Assembly: GCA_934502625.1 (NCBI GenBank)
Contig: CAKSUQ010000006.1
Coordinates: forward strand, 36,355-100,354
Length of the DNA stretch: 64,000 bases
Direction of reading: 5' to 3'
DNA from: an uncultured Gemmiger sp.
GTDB taxonomy: Bacteria; Bacillota; Clostridia; Oscillospirales; Ruminococcaceae
Under the pieces are notes generated by a model that saw only the letters and a list, made by a program, of their open reading frames with translations, was not told the DNA's origin and did no database searches. How positions within the stretch are numbered: the stretch's first letter is position 1; each line of letters begins with the position of its first letter. The translations under genes were made by a program, and so were the position numbers. Shown here one piece after another: positions 16,914 to 25,053 of the stretch.

Positions 16914-19472
16914 TTATTCTGCTGCAACCCCTGCGGCAGCCGCTGCGTCCGCTGCGGCCTGCGCCAAAGCGGCGTAGGGGTCGTCCTCGGTCGTGGTGAC
17001 GGTGTAGCTGCTGTCGGGCAGGTTGTCCTCGGTGTAGTAGCCCACGGCACCGCCGCCGGAGACGATCGCGCCCGTCGAAGTGTCGAACCGCTTCTCGACG
17101 ACGTTCTCGCCCTTGGCAAACTCCTTGACAGGCAGGTCGGCCTGCAAGTCTTCCATCAGATACTTCCACGCGTATTGGATCGGGCTGGCGTTCTTGCCCG
17201 CCTTGCCCAGCGTGTCCATCTCGGTCGGGCGGTCACAACCCCACCAGATCGCGGTGACGTAGTACGGCGTCAGACCGGCGAAGGTGTAATCCTTGTAGTT
17301 ACTGGTCGTACCGGTCTTGGCGACGGAATCCATCTCGCCGTCGGGACCCTTGCCGTAGGCAGTACCCCTACTGCTGTGCAGGACGTTCCAGAGCATGCGG
17401 TTCATGATATACGCCGTGTCGGCGCTGATGGCCTGAGTAGTGTTGATATACTTGCTGTTGTCCAGCACCATATTGCCCTGATAGTCGGTGATCTCGGTGT
17501 AGTAGTGGGGCGTCGTGAAGGTGCCGGTGTTGAACATCGTGTACGCGCCCGCCAGCTGGACGACCGTCAGGCCGCTGCTCTGGGAGCCCAGCACCAAGGG
17601 GCCTAGATCCATATCGCTCTCGGCGTTGATATAGCTGCATTCCAGCGTGTCGTGTACGAAGTTGTACAGGTAATCGACGCCGACCATGTCGCCGACCCAG
17701 ACGGCGACGGTGTTGTAAGACTGCTGCAATGCGTCATAGACAAGCATCGGGTTGCCCTGACCGCCTGCGCCGCCGTAGTTCGTCGGCCAGGCGCGCCACA
17801 CATCGCTGCGGGACTGCGCCGCCTCGGAGTAGGGGCTCATGACACCGATATACTGATCCTTCAGTACCTTCTTGTCCTCGGCCGAGTAGTACGGGGAGTC
17901 CAAAATCTGCGAAGAATAGTTGATGAGCTTATAATCCAGCGCCAGCGCATAGGCGCCGATGGGCTTCATCGTAGAACCGGTCTGGTGCGGCGAAGTCGCG
18001 CGGTTGAAGCCCAGATCGTATTTCTTCTCGCCGATGCCGCCGCCGATGCCAAGGATGTTGCCGTCGTAGTCCAGCGTCGCCATGGCGGCCTGCGTGCGGA
18101 CTTTCTCGTACACGCAGAGGTACACGGTGGTGTCGTTGGGGTAATCCGGGTCGGTGGAGGTGCCGGTCTTGAGGGTCGTGCCCTCGTCATCGGCGTAGAC
18201 GGGGATAGCCTCCTGCCCGTATACGGCGTAACCGTCCTTCGTGATGGGCAGGCCGGTGGCCTCGTCGTACTGCACCTCGTCCCAGCTGCTGCTGTCGGCG
18301 GGATAGTCGCGCAGGCAGACAGGCTCCTCGTGCCACAGTGCGGGGATGAGGTCGTCCTCGTTGTACATCGTCTTCTCGATGCCCGCCTGCACGGTGGGGT
18401 CGACGGTGGAATAGATGCGCAATCCGCCGGAGAAGATCAGCTCCTGCGCCTCGTCCTTCGTGTAGTTCAGGTCTTCCTGCAGCTGGGTCAGCAGCTGGCT
18501 GTACAGGGCATCGGTGAACCACGAGTTGCTGGAGGAGCGGGTCGCATTCTCGGTCGTGCTGGACTTTTCAGCCAGCGTGATGGTCTCGGCCTTGGCGGAG
18601 TTGAACTCGTCCTCCGTGATATACCCCTGCGTATACATCTCGTACAGAACGTGGTTGCGGCGCTTCATCAGCTCCTCAGGGTTCGTCGCGGGATTATACT
18701 TTGTGGGGTTCTTCGTGATGGAAGCCAGCGTGGCGCACTCGGCCAAGGTCAGGTCTTCAACGTGCTTGCCGAAGTATTCCAGCGAGCCTGCCTCCATGCC
18801 GTGAATGATACCGGTCAGCGGGATGGTGTTCAGGTACGCTTCCAGAATGGTCTCTTTGCTGTACTTGTTGTCGAGGCCGAGGGCGCGGAAAATTTCGCGC
18901 ACCTTACGCATGTTATCCTGCTCGTTATCGCCGGTCAGGTTCTTGATGAGCTGCTGCTCCAACGTTGACGCACCGCGGTTCGTGCCCCAGATGCGGTTGC
19001 CGGTGAAGGCGTTCAGCGCCGCGCCGATGGTGCCCTTCAGGTTGATGCCGGGTTCGGTGCGGAAATTCTTATCCTCGATGGCGATGACGGCGTTCTGCAG
19101 ATTCTCCGGCATGGCGGAAAGTTCACGCCAGATGCGGTTTTCGCCGCGGGTCAGCGTGGCGTACTCGTCGCCGTTGATGTCGTAGATGATCGTCGTCTGC
19201 ATGTTTTTCTGGTTGTCCAGATCGAGGGTCTCGGCATCGTCCGCCGTGACCTGCACGATGTACATGGACAGCAGCACGCCGCCCACGCTGGCCGCCATAA
19301 CGCCCAGACAGAGCACACAGCCGATGAAGCCGAAGATCATACCGATGATGCTGCGGCGCTTTTTCGGTTTTTTCTTTTTATTATTGGGTGCGGGTGCGCC
19401 GGGCTGGCCGGTGGCACCTGCGGTCGTTTTTACGCTATCTGTAGAGATATGGCGTTGCTGCTTGGGTTCTAT
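16914..19472 (-). CDS. Class A penicillin-binding protein (probable ATA start)
   Basis: Bifunctional peptidoglycan glycosyltransferase/transpeptidase. The first ATG in frame (19338-19340) falls at the start of the membrane helix and has no ribosome site. Forty-four codons upstream an ATA at 19470-19472 lies 8 bases after AAAAGGAGG and restores the usual basic cytoplasmic tail (KKKKPKKRRSIIG); no ATG, GTG, TTG or CTG occurs between the preceding in-frame stop and that ATG. From ATA the protein is 852 residues. GT51 domain: EDKNFRTEPGIN and GASTLEQQL. Transpeptidase motifs: GSTMKP, QSYN and KTGTT. Acidic/alanine-rich C-terminus. Extended -10 promoter at 19557. Confidence 0.9.
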   Translation of the reverse strand: MEPKQQRHISTDSVKTTAGATGQPGAPAPNNKKKKPKKRRSIIGMIFGFIGCVLCLGVMAASVGGVLLSMYIVQVTADDAETLDLDNQKNMQTTIIYDINGDEYATLTRGENRIWRELSAMPENLQNAVIAIEDKNFRTEPGINLKGTIGAALNAFTGNRIWGTNRGASTLEQQLIKNLTGDNEQDNMRKVREIFRALGLDNKYSKETILEAYLNTIPLTGIIHGMEAGSLEYFGKHVEDLTLAECATLASITKNPTKYNPATNPEELMKRRNHVLYEMYTQGYITEDEFNSAKAETITLAEKSSTTENATRSSSNSWFTDALYSQLLTQLQEDLNYTKDEAQELIFSGGLRIYSTVDPTVQAGIEKTMYNEDDLIPALWHEEPVCLRDYPADSSSWDEVQYDEATGLPITKDGYAVYGQEAIPVYADDEGTTLKTGTSTDPDYPNDTTVYLCVYEKVRTQAAMATLDYDGNILGIGGGIGEKKYDLGFNRATSPHQTGSTMKPIGAYALALDYKLINYSSQILDSPYYSAEDKKVLKDQYIGVMSPYSEAAQSRSDVWRAWPTNYGGAGGQGNPMLVYDALQQSYNTVAVWVGDMVGVDYLYNFVHDTLECSYINAESDMDLGPLVLGSQSSGLTVVQLAGAYTMFNTGTFTTPHYYTEITDYQGNMVLDNSKYINTTQAISADTAYIMNRMLWNVLHSSRGTAYGKGPDGEMDSVAKTGTTSNYKDYTFAGLTPYYVTAIWWGCDRPTEMDTLGKAGKNASPIQYAWKYLMEDLQADLPVKEFAKGENVVEKRFDTSTGAIVSGGGAVGYYTEDNLPDSSYTVTTTEDDPYAALAQAAADAAAAAGVAAE

Positions 19473-19556
19473 GGGAACCGCCTCCTTTTGGGTTCATAAC
19501 GAAACAGTGCCCGGCACAAATGCCGTAACACGGAATTGCACAATGCTATAGAATGG

Positions 19557-19579
19557 ATTATACCACAAAACGGCGGTAA
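19557..19579 (-). promoter_or_regulatory. Extended -10 promoter of the PBP gene
   Basis: Minus strand TGGTATAAT with TATAAT at 19557-19562; the -35 region is weak (GTACTT), as is common with an extended -10. Confidence 0.55.
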
Positions 19580-19665
19580 AAGTACAGGGGCGGACGCAAA
19601 ATTCACAACTTTTAGTATTTTTGTACCGTATTGCGGCCATGCTACCCTGTAAGGGGGAAATTATT

Positions 19666-19977
19666 ATGCAAAACAGACAAAACGGGCACAGGGTCTATCT
19701 TTCGCTGCTGGCGGCGGTGGCCGTGCTCTGCATCGCGGCGGGGCTGGTTTGGTTCTGGCGCGGCAGGCAGGACGCCGCCGTGCCGCCCCGATATCTTTTA
19801 AAGGACAGCGGCGGCCATGTGGCGCTGTACACCATCGACGGCCTGGGGCCGCTGGCCGTCTACGATGACATCTACACCCGCCTTTTGCCCGAAAGCGACG
19901 TGCTGGCTCTGCAGCAGGGCGTCCCCGTCACCGACGAGGCGGAATTGCAGCGGCGGCTGGAGGATTACGGACTGTAA
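19666..19977 (+). CDS. Membrane-anchored protein with BofC-like C-terminal domain
   Basis: 103 residues from the ATG at 19666 with AAGGGGG upstream. One N-terminal transmembrane helix (LLAAVAVLCIAAGLVWFW), then a small domain with YLLKDSGGHVALY and LLPESDVLALQQGV, ending LQRRLEDYGL. This layout resembles the C-terminal domain of BofC, a forespore intercompartmental signalling factor; similarity is by eye only. It could also be a free-standing cell-envelope protein. Confidence 0.65.
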   Translation: MQNRQNGHRVYLSLLAAVAVLCIAAGLVWFWRGRQDAAVPPRYLLKDSGGHVALYTIDGLGPLAVYDDIYTRLLPESDVLALQQGVPVTDEAELQRRLEDYGL

Positions 19978-20010
19978 AATTCCATCTACTCACTTCTCTA
20001 CGTCTTAATC

Positions 20011-20039
20011 TTGCACCAACTCGCTTTTTATGGTATAGT
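20011..20039 (+). promoter_or_regulatory. Promoter of the ACP-MaoC-SDR-GNAT cluster
   Basis: TTGCAC (20011-20016), 17-base spacer ending ATGG, TATAGT (20034-20039). Confidence 0.75.
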
Positions 20040-20074
20040 ATAGGCAGCTACCATATTATAAAAGGAGTTTCAAT

Positions 20075-20314
20075 ATGAGCGAACAGGAAATTTTGAGCGC
20101 GGTACAGGATATTTTCCGCGATAATTTTGACGACGACTCTCTGGAGATCACCCGCAGCACCTGCGCGGACGACATCGAGGACTGGGACAGCTTGGAGCAG
20201 ATCAACCTGCTGACCGCCATCGAGAAGAAGTTCAACATCAAGTTCAAACTGGCGGACGTCCGCGGCCTGAAGGATGTCGGCGATCTGCTGGATCTCGTCG
20301 CACGGATGGTGTGA
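20075..20314 (+). CDS. Acyl carrier protein
   Basis: 79 residues, acidic four-helix ACP. The phosphopantetheine serine is in DWDSLEQINLL (DSL motif). AAAGGAG precedes the ATG. It does not sit with fatty-acid synthase genes; it heads a four-gene set with a dehydratase, a reductase and an acetyltransferase, suggesting a dedicated carrier for a special acyl chain rather than bulk fatty acids (inference). Confidence 0.92.
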   Translation: MSEQEILSAVQDIFRDNFDDDSLEITRSTCADDIEDWDSLEQINLLTAIEKKFNIKFKLADVRGLKDVGDLLDLVARMV

Positions 20315-20377
20315 TAAAATAACTTTATGAGGCGGCATCCTGCCGCCTTTTTTCAGATTCTGCCAAAGGAGCCTGCC

Positions 20378-20794
20378 ATGAACCACTATACGCTGGCACA
20401 GATGACCCCCGGCCTGACCGAGGAGTTCACTGTGACCGTCACGCCGGAGATGATGGACGCCTTTCGCGCCATCACGGGGGACATCTCCCCCATCCACATC
20501 GACGCCGACTACGCCAAGGGGCGCGGCTACCCCGGCCGGGTCGTCTACGGGATGCTGGGCGCGAGCTTTTTCTCGACGCTGGCGGGCGTCTATCTGCCCG
20601 GTGAGCACTGCCTGCTGCACGGCGTCGAGTGCAAGTTTGCGAAGCCCATTTTCATCGGCGACACGCTGACCGTCAAGGGCACCGTTGTCAATGTCAGCGA
20701 GATCGGCAGCGAGGCCGAGATCAAGGCCGTCATCACGAATCAGGACGGCAAGCGCGTCACCCGCGGCATCATCAAGGCCGGGCTGGCGAAATAA
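20378..20794 (+). CDS. MaoC-like (R)-specific enoyl hydratase/dehydratase
   Basis: 138 residues from the ATG at 20378 with AAAGGAG upstream. Single hot-dog domain carrying the MaoC hydratase motif around the catalytic Asp/His pair, GDISPIHIDADYA. Hydrates or dehydrates a 2-enoyl/3-hydroxyacyl thioester. Between ACP and the SDR reductase, it could supply two of the four steps of an acyl elongation cycle on the adjacent ACP. Confidence 0.88.
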   Translation: MNHYTLAQMTPGLTEEFTVTVTPEMMDAFRAITGDISPIHIDADYAKGRGYPGRVVYGMLGASFFSTLAGVYLPGEHCLLHGVECKFAKPIFIGDTLTVKGTVVNVSEIGSEAEIKAVITNQDGKRVTRGIIKAGLAK

Positions 20795-20824
20795 TCCCGC
20801 CGTTTCCGGCGTTTTCGGCTACCC

Positions 20825-20850
20825 TGTAGGGGCGGATTCCATATCCGCCC
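20825..20850. repeat. Palindromic intergenic repeat, family B, copy 1
   Basis: GGGCGGATTCCATATCCGCCC, an imperfect inverted repeat preceded by TGTAG; an inverse copy is at 55380-55409. Confidence 0.7.
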
Positions 20851-20875
20851 GAACCTATTGCTGAGGAGAAAAAAC

Positions 20876-21619
20876 ATGGCTTATACCTATCTTATCACCG
20901 GCGCGACCAGCGACGTCGGCCGCGCTTTGATCGAGCGGCTGCTCACCACCGCCCCCGCCGATACGATCGTGCTGGCGCAGGGCTGCGGCGATCTGGAAAA
21001 GCTCGCCGACCTCTGCGGCCGCTTCCCCGGTCAGGTGCGCCCATTTGACGTCGACCTGTCCGACCGCGCCAAGGTGGATACCTTCGTGCAGCTGCTGGCC
21101 TCCACTGCGCCCGCGCCGACCCACTTCATCCACCTGCCCGCGCTGCCCGTCGTCAACGCCAAGTTCAAGGCGTTCGACCAGACCCGCTTTGACCGCGACT
21201 TAGAGATTCAGGTGCACAGCGCCGTGCGCATCTGCCGCGCCGTGCTGCCCGCCATGGCCAAGGCAAAATTCGGCCGCGTGCTGTTCATCCAGACCAGCTA
21301 CACCATCGGCTGCCCGCCCAAGAACACCGCCGCCTACGTCATGGCGAAAAGCGCCATCGGCGGCCTTGTCAAGAGTCTGGCCGTTGAGTACGCCCGCTTC
21401 GGCGTCACGGTCAACTGCGTCGCCCCCAGTATGATGGAGACGAATTTCCTCAAGGACACGCCCGACCTCATCGTGCAGGCCGCCGCCGAGGAAAACCCCA
21501 TGGGGCGCAATGCCACCCCTGCCGATGTCGTCCCCGCCATGGCGTTCCTGCTCTCCGACGAGGCAGCCTTCATCACCGGCGTAACGCTGCCGGTCACGGG
21601 AGGTTCGGCCATTGTCTGA
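20876..21619 (+). CDS. Short-chain dehydrogenase/reductase
   Basis: 247 residues from the ATG at 20876, with GAGGAG upstream. Rossmann signature TGATSDVGRAL and the catalytic Y-x3-K in AAYVMAKSA with an upstream serine/threonine (QTSYT). Late-family motif GRNATPADVVPAMAFLLSDEA is FabG-like. With the neighbouring ACP and MaoC protein it most likely reduces a 3-oxoacyl-ACP. Ends with an 8-base overlap into the GNAT gene. Confidence 0.88.
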   Translation: MAYTYLITGATSDVGRALIERLLTTAPADTIVLAQGCGDLEKLADLCGRFPGQVRPFDVDLSDRAKVDTFVQLLASTAPAPTHFIHLPALPVVNAKFKAFDQTRFDRDLEIQVHSAVRICRAVLPAMAKAKFGRVLFIQTSYTIGCPPKNTAAYVMAKSAIGGLVKSLAVEYARFGVTVNCVAPSMMETNFLKDTPDLIVQAAAEENPMGRNATPADVVPAMAFLLSDEAAFITGVTLPVTGGSAIV

Positions 21620-22607
21620 CGTAACGTTCCGTCTGGCGCGTCTGAGTGAGGACGCCGCCATCATCGACTTCATCAACGAAAATTTTGACATGCGCCTGCC
21701 GCTGTTGAACCGGCCGGAGCTGTATCACCACTACTATGCCGGGCGCGGCGGCGTGCCGCAGTTTGCCGTCGCCGAGCAGGACGGCCAGTACGTCAGCGCG
21801 GCCGGATACATCCTAGCGAACACGAAGCGCCACCCCGACGTCTGGGTCAGCGTCTGGGTCGCGGCCAAGGGCCACAACGGCGTTGGGCTGGAACTGATGA
21901 ACGCCCTGCCGGGGCTGCTGCATGCCGACGTCGTCGCCTGCAACAACATCCGCCCCAACACCTGCACCTTCTATCAATTTTTGGGCTGGAAGGCCGAGCG
22001 TCTGCCGCACTACTACCGCCTTGGCCGCCGCCGCGCCTACTATCTGGCAAAGCCGCTGCGGTACTCCCTGCCCCCCGTCCAGCGCGATCTGGGGCTGGCA
22101 AAGATCGAGAACGCCGCCGACCTTATCCCGCTGGGGATGCCCGCTACGACCCACACGCCCCGCAAGGACGTGTGGTATATGCGGCGGCGGTATTTCCACT
22201 ATCCGCATTTCAAATACGACGTCTGGGCGGCGCAGGAGAACAACAAGCTGCTGGCCTATGTCGTGACCCGCACTGTCACCGCTGAGGAGACCGGCTGCGC
22301 CGCCGTCGTGCGGCTGGTGGACTTCATCGGCGAGGATCGCGTGCTGCCCCGCATCGGCGCGGCGCTGGACGCCATCCTGAACCACGCGGACGCTGAGTAC
22401 ATGGACTGCTACAACGCGGGCATCCCCGCCGATGTCTGGCTGGCCGCCGGCTTCACCGAGCGCCAGAAGGGCGACGGCTGCATCATCCCGAACTACCTGA
22501 CCCCGCCCCTGCACGAGAACACCGAGTATTACTATTTCACGAACAAACCCGATGGTTTTGTGATGTTCAAGGCCGACGGAGATCAGGATCGACCAAATTT
22601 GAAATAA
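21612..22607 (+). CDS. GNAT-like acyltransferase, TTG start
   Basis: 331 residues starting at TTG 21612-21614; GGGAGG at 21599 sits at the right distance and the 8-base overlap with the SDR gene implies coupling. The N-terminal third resembles a GNAT fold (AAGYILANTKRHPDVWVSVWVAAKG...VGLELM...FYQFLGW). The C-terminal half (from about residue 160, LGMPATTHTPRKDVWYMRRRYF) looks like a second, less clear acyltransferase-like domain. The acceptor is unknown; use of the acyl-ACP made by the upstream genes would fit. Confidence 0.75.
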   Translation: MSDVTFRLARLSEDAAIIDFINENFDMRLPLLNRPELYHHYYAGRGGVPQFAVAEQDGQYVSAAGYILANTKRHPDVWVSVWVAAKGHNGVGLELMNALPGLLHADVVACNNIRPNTCTFYQFLGWKAERLPHYYRLGRRRAYYLAKPLRYSLPPVQRDLGLAKIENAADLIPLGMPATTHTPRKDVWYMRRRYFHYPHFKYDVWAAQENNKLLAYVVTRTVTAEETGCAAVVRLVDFIGEDRVLPRIGAALDAILNHADAEYMDCYNAGIPADVWLAAGFTERQKGDGCIIPNYLTPPLHENTEYYYFTNKPDGFVMFKADGDQDRPNLK

Positions 22608-22617
22608 TTTAACATGG

Positions 22618-22661
22618 AACCAGCCCCGCAACGGAAACCGCTGCGGGGCTGGTTTGTTTTT
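22618..22661 (+). terminator. Terminator of the ACP-MaoC-SDR-GNAT cluster
   Basis: AACCAGCCCCGCA arm, short loop, TGCGGGGCTGGTT arm then TTGTTTTT, directly after the stop codon. Confidence 0.9.
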
Positions 22662-22826
22662 ATCGGAAGGCTGTATCGCGCCGTAGGGCGTTGCGGCAGA
22701 TACCACACTGCACGGGCGGAGCAGAGCCCCGCCCCTACGGCGTTGTAGGGGTCGGCGTCCCCAACGACCCGTGGAGCGTCGCGGCAACCGCAATGTCCCA
22801 CGGGCGCACACTGTGCGCCCCTACAA
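22662..22826. repeat. Intergenic block of decayed palindromes
   Basis: No gene seen. Contains GC-rich phrases repeated within the block (GTAGGGGTCGGCGTCCCC, similar to family A; CGGGCGCACACTGTGCGCCC, a perfect palindrome at 22801-22820; GGGCGGAGCAGAGCCCCGCCC). Confidence 0.5.
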
Positions 22827-22863
22827 ACAAAAAGACCCCCAGCCGAAAGCTGGAGGTCTTTTT
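22827..22863 (-). terminator. Terminator-like hairpin, duplicate of the tRNA-Pro terminator
   Basis: Minus strand AAAAAGACCTCCAGC, loop, GCTGGGGGTCTTTTTG. Almost the same sequence as the hairpin at 22975-23008. Confidence 0.75.
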
Positions 22864-22867
22864 ACCA

Positions 22868-22968
22868 AGTCGGAGTGACGGGATTTTCCCGCGGGCTGGC
22901 AAACTGTCCGCAGGACAGTTTACCCCGGCGCTGCGGCGCCGTCGCCCTGTTCAAACCCTCGTCACTCT
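22868..22968 (-). other. Stem-loop derived from the tRNA-Pro 3' end
   Basis: CGGAGTGACGGGATTT at 22871 repeats the 3' end of the adjacent tRNA-Pro (23013 onward). It pairs with CCCTCGTCACTC at 22956-22967 to form a long stem that encloses a second hairpin, AAACTGTCC/GGACAGTTT. The unit is followed by its own terminator, so it looks like a duplicated and remodelled tRNA tail. Confidence 0.55.
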
Positions 22969-22974
22969 AACGAC

Positions 22975-23008
22975 AAAAAAGACCCTCAGCCTAAGCTGAA
23001 GGTCTTTT
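22975..23008 (-). terminator. Terminator of the tRNA-Gln/tRNA-Pro transcript
   Basis: Minus strand AAAAAGACCTTCAGC, loop, GCTGAGGGTCTTTTTT immediately after the tRNA-Pro CCA. Confidence 0.85.
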
Positions 23009-23084
23009 TGGTCGGAGTGACGGGATTTGAACCCACGGCCTCTTGGTCCCGAACCAAGCGCGCTACCAACTGCGCTACACCCCG
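23009..23084 (-). tRNA. tRNA-Pro (anticodon CGG)
   Basis: Cloverleaf with acceptor CGGGGTG/CACTCCG, anticodon stem CTTGG/CCAAG and loop TTCGGGA (anticodon CGG), T loop TTCAAAT, discriminator A and encoded CCA. The T stem uses two G-U pairs. Confidence 0.95.
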
Positions 23085-23087
23085 TAA

Positions 23088-23118
23088 AGAAAAACCGCAG
23101 CAGCTGGGCTGCTGCGGT
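23088..23118 (-). terminator. Hairpin between tRNA-Gln and tRNA-Pro
   Basis: Minus strand ACCGCAGCAGC, CCA loop, GCTGCTGCGGT followed by TTTTTC. Could partly terminate or serve as a processing stem. Confidence 0.6.
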
Positions 23119-23119
23119 G

Positions 23120-23193
23120 TGGTTGGGGATGAGAGGATCGAACTCCCACGGGCGGAGTCAGAGTCCGCTGCACTACCATTATGCGAATCCCCA
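23120..23193 (-). tRNA. tRNA-Gln (anticodon CTG)
   Basis: Acceptor TGGGGAT/ATCCCCA, anticodon stem GCGGA/TCCGC with loop CTCTGAC (anticodon CTG), T loop TTCGATC, discriminator A and encoded CCA. Confidence 0.95.
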
Positions 23194-23234
23194 TCGGGTA
23201 TCTCGTATCGGGCATCTGCCCTCAACGCTCATAT

Positions 23235-23263
23235 ATTATAGCGTGCCCGGTGGGATTTGTCAA
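23235..23263 (-). promoter_or_regulatory. Consensus promoter of the tRNA-Gln/tRNA-Pro pair
   Basis: Minus strand TTGACA (23258-23263), 17-base spacer, TATAAT (23235-23240). Confidence 0.9.
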
Positions 23264-23316
23264 CGCCTTTTTTGAAAAAAGTTCAACTTTTTTCACGTTC
23301 GGCAAAAATGCACGGT

Positions 23317-23793
23317 TCAGCGCTCTGTGATCTGCTTGCCGGTCATCTGTTCCGGTGTCAAGGCAAGGCAAAGCACCCGCTCCTTGGCCGATGCGATCTC
23401 TCCCTCAATATACGCCGCGTCGTCGGTGAACTTCTCGGCCAGACGGCGGCAGACGGTCAGCGTCGCCGCCGCGTCCGTCACCGGCGCGATGCGGCCAAAC
23501 ACGATCACACTGCGGAAGTGCAGCGGCCACTCCCCTTCCACGCGCCAGCCCTCGTCGTGCACGCAGAAGGACGCCTTGTCGCACGCCTTGATGGCGTCCA
23601 CCTTGTGCCCCTCCCGCGCACCGTGGAAGTACAGCTTCCCGTCGGCCTCGTTGTACCAGAAGTCGATCGGCACACCGTAGGGGTATCCGTCCTCCCCCAG
23701 CAACGACAGCACCCCGCGCGGCTGGCTTTTTAAAAGCTCGACACATTCTTCCTTCGTAAGCTCCTGCTTGAAGCGGCGCATTTTTCTGAACAT
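23317..23793 (-). CDS. Pyridoxamine 5'-phosphate oxidase-like flavoprotein (Nim-like)
   Basis: 158 residues: MFRKMRRFKQELTKEE, then GVLSLLGEDGYPYGVPIDFWY and LYFHGAREGHKVDAIKACDKASFCV, the pattern of the 5-nitroimidazole-reductase-like (NimA) branch of the PNPOx split-barrel family. These bind FMN or F420-like cofactors; resistance is not implied by the fold alone. Single gene with no clear promoter in the AT-rich stretch upstream. Confidence 0.85.
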   Translation of the reverse strand: MFRKMRRFKQELTKEECVELLKSQPRGVLSLLGEDGYPYGVPIDFWYNEADGKLYFHGAREGHKVDAIKACDKASFCVHDEGWRVEGEWPLHFRSVIVFGRIAPVTDAAATLTVCRRLAEKFTDDAAYIEGEIASAKERVLCLALTPEQMTGKQITER

Positions 23794-23900
23794 TTTCGGT
23801 TTCCTCCCTGCTTTTTCCCTGATTGTAGCACAGAAGAGTGCGTTTGCAAAGTCCTTCCTTATATATAAACGCGGAGGAATAAGACGGCGGTTTTTTTGGC

Positions 23901-23922
23901 GAATTGTGCGCGGCGTTCCAAC
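23901..23922 (-). repeat. Outlying inverted iteron copy
   Basis: Reads GTTGGAACGCCGCGCACAATTC on the minus strand, matching the boxes at 24752 and 24932, 130 bases left of the main array and in the opposite direction. Between it and 24051 one degenerate box (TATCCGTGGGCATATTTT, about 24001) can be made out. Confidence 0.6.
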
Positions 23923-24050
23923 AGGGCGTGCGGCGGAAAATAAAAAATTTTCGTGGAAATTTTTCTTCCGCCCTTTGTATTTGCATGGCGGTCAGCCACT
24001 ATCCGTGGGCATATTTTGCGCTTTTCGCCACAATATAAAAGTTTTTGGGG

Positions 24051-24953
24051 TTGTTATCGACGGCACTTTTTTGGCGCAGCGGGTTGTTATCCACCGCACA
24101 ATTTCCGGGCAAAAGCATTGTTATCGGGGGCACATTTCCGGGGATTTTCGTTGTTATCAGCGGCACAATTTTCTACAGTATGTATTGTTATCGACGACAC
24201 AGTTCCCCGCAGATTTCCCAACAATTGCCCCGTCTGCGGTTGTTATCCGCCGCACATTTCCCCGCACGACGGCACCGCGCAGGCATTGTTATCCACGGCA
24301 CAATTCCCGGTTTTACAGGGATTTTTCCGCATTTTTTCAAAAGTTATCGGGTTGTTATCCGTAGCACAATTCGCGGTGGCGCTGGCTGCGCGGCCGGTGT
24401 TGTTATCATCGGCACTTTTTGCGGCATGGGTTGTTATCCGTGGCACATTTTCCATTTTGTAGATTTTTTGCAGCGCGTATTGTTATCCGCAGCACAGTTC
24501 CGAAAAAAGCCCCCTGCTGCGTTTTCCGGGGGTTGTTATCAACCGCACAATTTTTGCCGGACACGCCGCGGGTAGGGTTGTTATCCACAGCATAGTTTTG
24601 ACAGTGGGAATTTTTTCGTCCGGCGTTGTTACGCACGGCACATTTCGGAATTTCGCGCCCGGTGTTGTTATCAGCGGCACAATTCGCTGCTTTTCCGCTG
24701 GGGTTGTTATTCAGCACACAATTCCCCAAAAACTCCTATGCCGCGCAGGGTGTTGGAACGCACGGCACATTTCAAAAATCCTGTTTTGTGGGTTGTTATA
24801 GGCGGCACAATTTGATTTTTCCGCAAGAATCCTGCCGCAGAATTTTTGCGGAAAAAATATTTTTTTGCGTTGTTACACCCCCCACATGGTTATTTCCGGC
24901 ACAGCTTTGTGGTTATTCCCGGCACAATCGGGTTGGAACGCACGGCACATTTC
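24051..24953 (+). repeat. Iteron array, about 22 direct copies
   Basis: Box consensus TTGTTATCCRCGGCACAATT. Starts at 24051, 24084, 24118, 24151, 24185, 24240, 24286, 24352, 24400, 24431, 24480, 24533, 24578, 24626, 24665, 24704, 24752, 24793, 24870, 24888, 24910 and 24932. All point the same way. The first five are 33-34 bases apart and the last three 22 apart, so they recur close to whole helical turns; the middle ones are 31-77 apart with unrelated filler. The core TTATCCACR resembles a DnaA box and is a perfect TTATCCACA at 24581. No gene is credible in 23794-25140. Confidence 0.9.
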
Positions 24954-24954
24954 T

Positions 24955-25030
24955 ATTGTAATATTCGACATAGCTATACATATTTTCTAAATATATATAA
25001 ATATCTTATAAAAATCTCAAAAAGAAAAAA
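24955..25030. other. AT-rich stretch, candidate duplex-unwinding element
   Basis: Between the last iteron and the rep promoter lies the most AT-rich run of the neighbourhood (ATACATATTTTCTAAATATA and following to TCTCAAAAAGAAAAAA). The order iterons, AT-rich tract, rep gene is that of iteron-controlled theta origins. Confidence 0.6.
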
Positions 25031-25053
25031 CGCGGATTCCGGGCGAAGAAAAC

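Noticed and set aside
23317..23793. Calling the Nim-like protein a nitroimidazole resistance gene
   Set aside because: The fold is shared by many housekeeping flavoproteins; sequence alone cannot show resistance.
24001..24953. CRISPR-like appearance of regularly interspersed repeats
   Set aside because: Repeats are only ~21 bases and degenerate, spacing varies from 22 to 77 bases, there is no cas gene or leader, and a Rep_3 initiator follows. Iterons fit better.
23953..24961. Open frames of 100-200 codons on both strands through the iteron array
   Set aside because: They translate the repeat over and over (VVIRGTI-like strings), have no ribosome sites and no protein-like composition.
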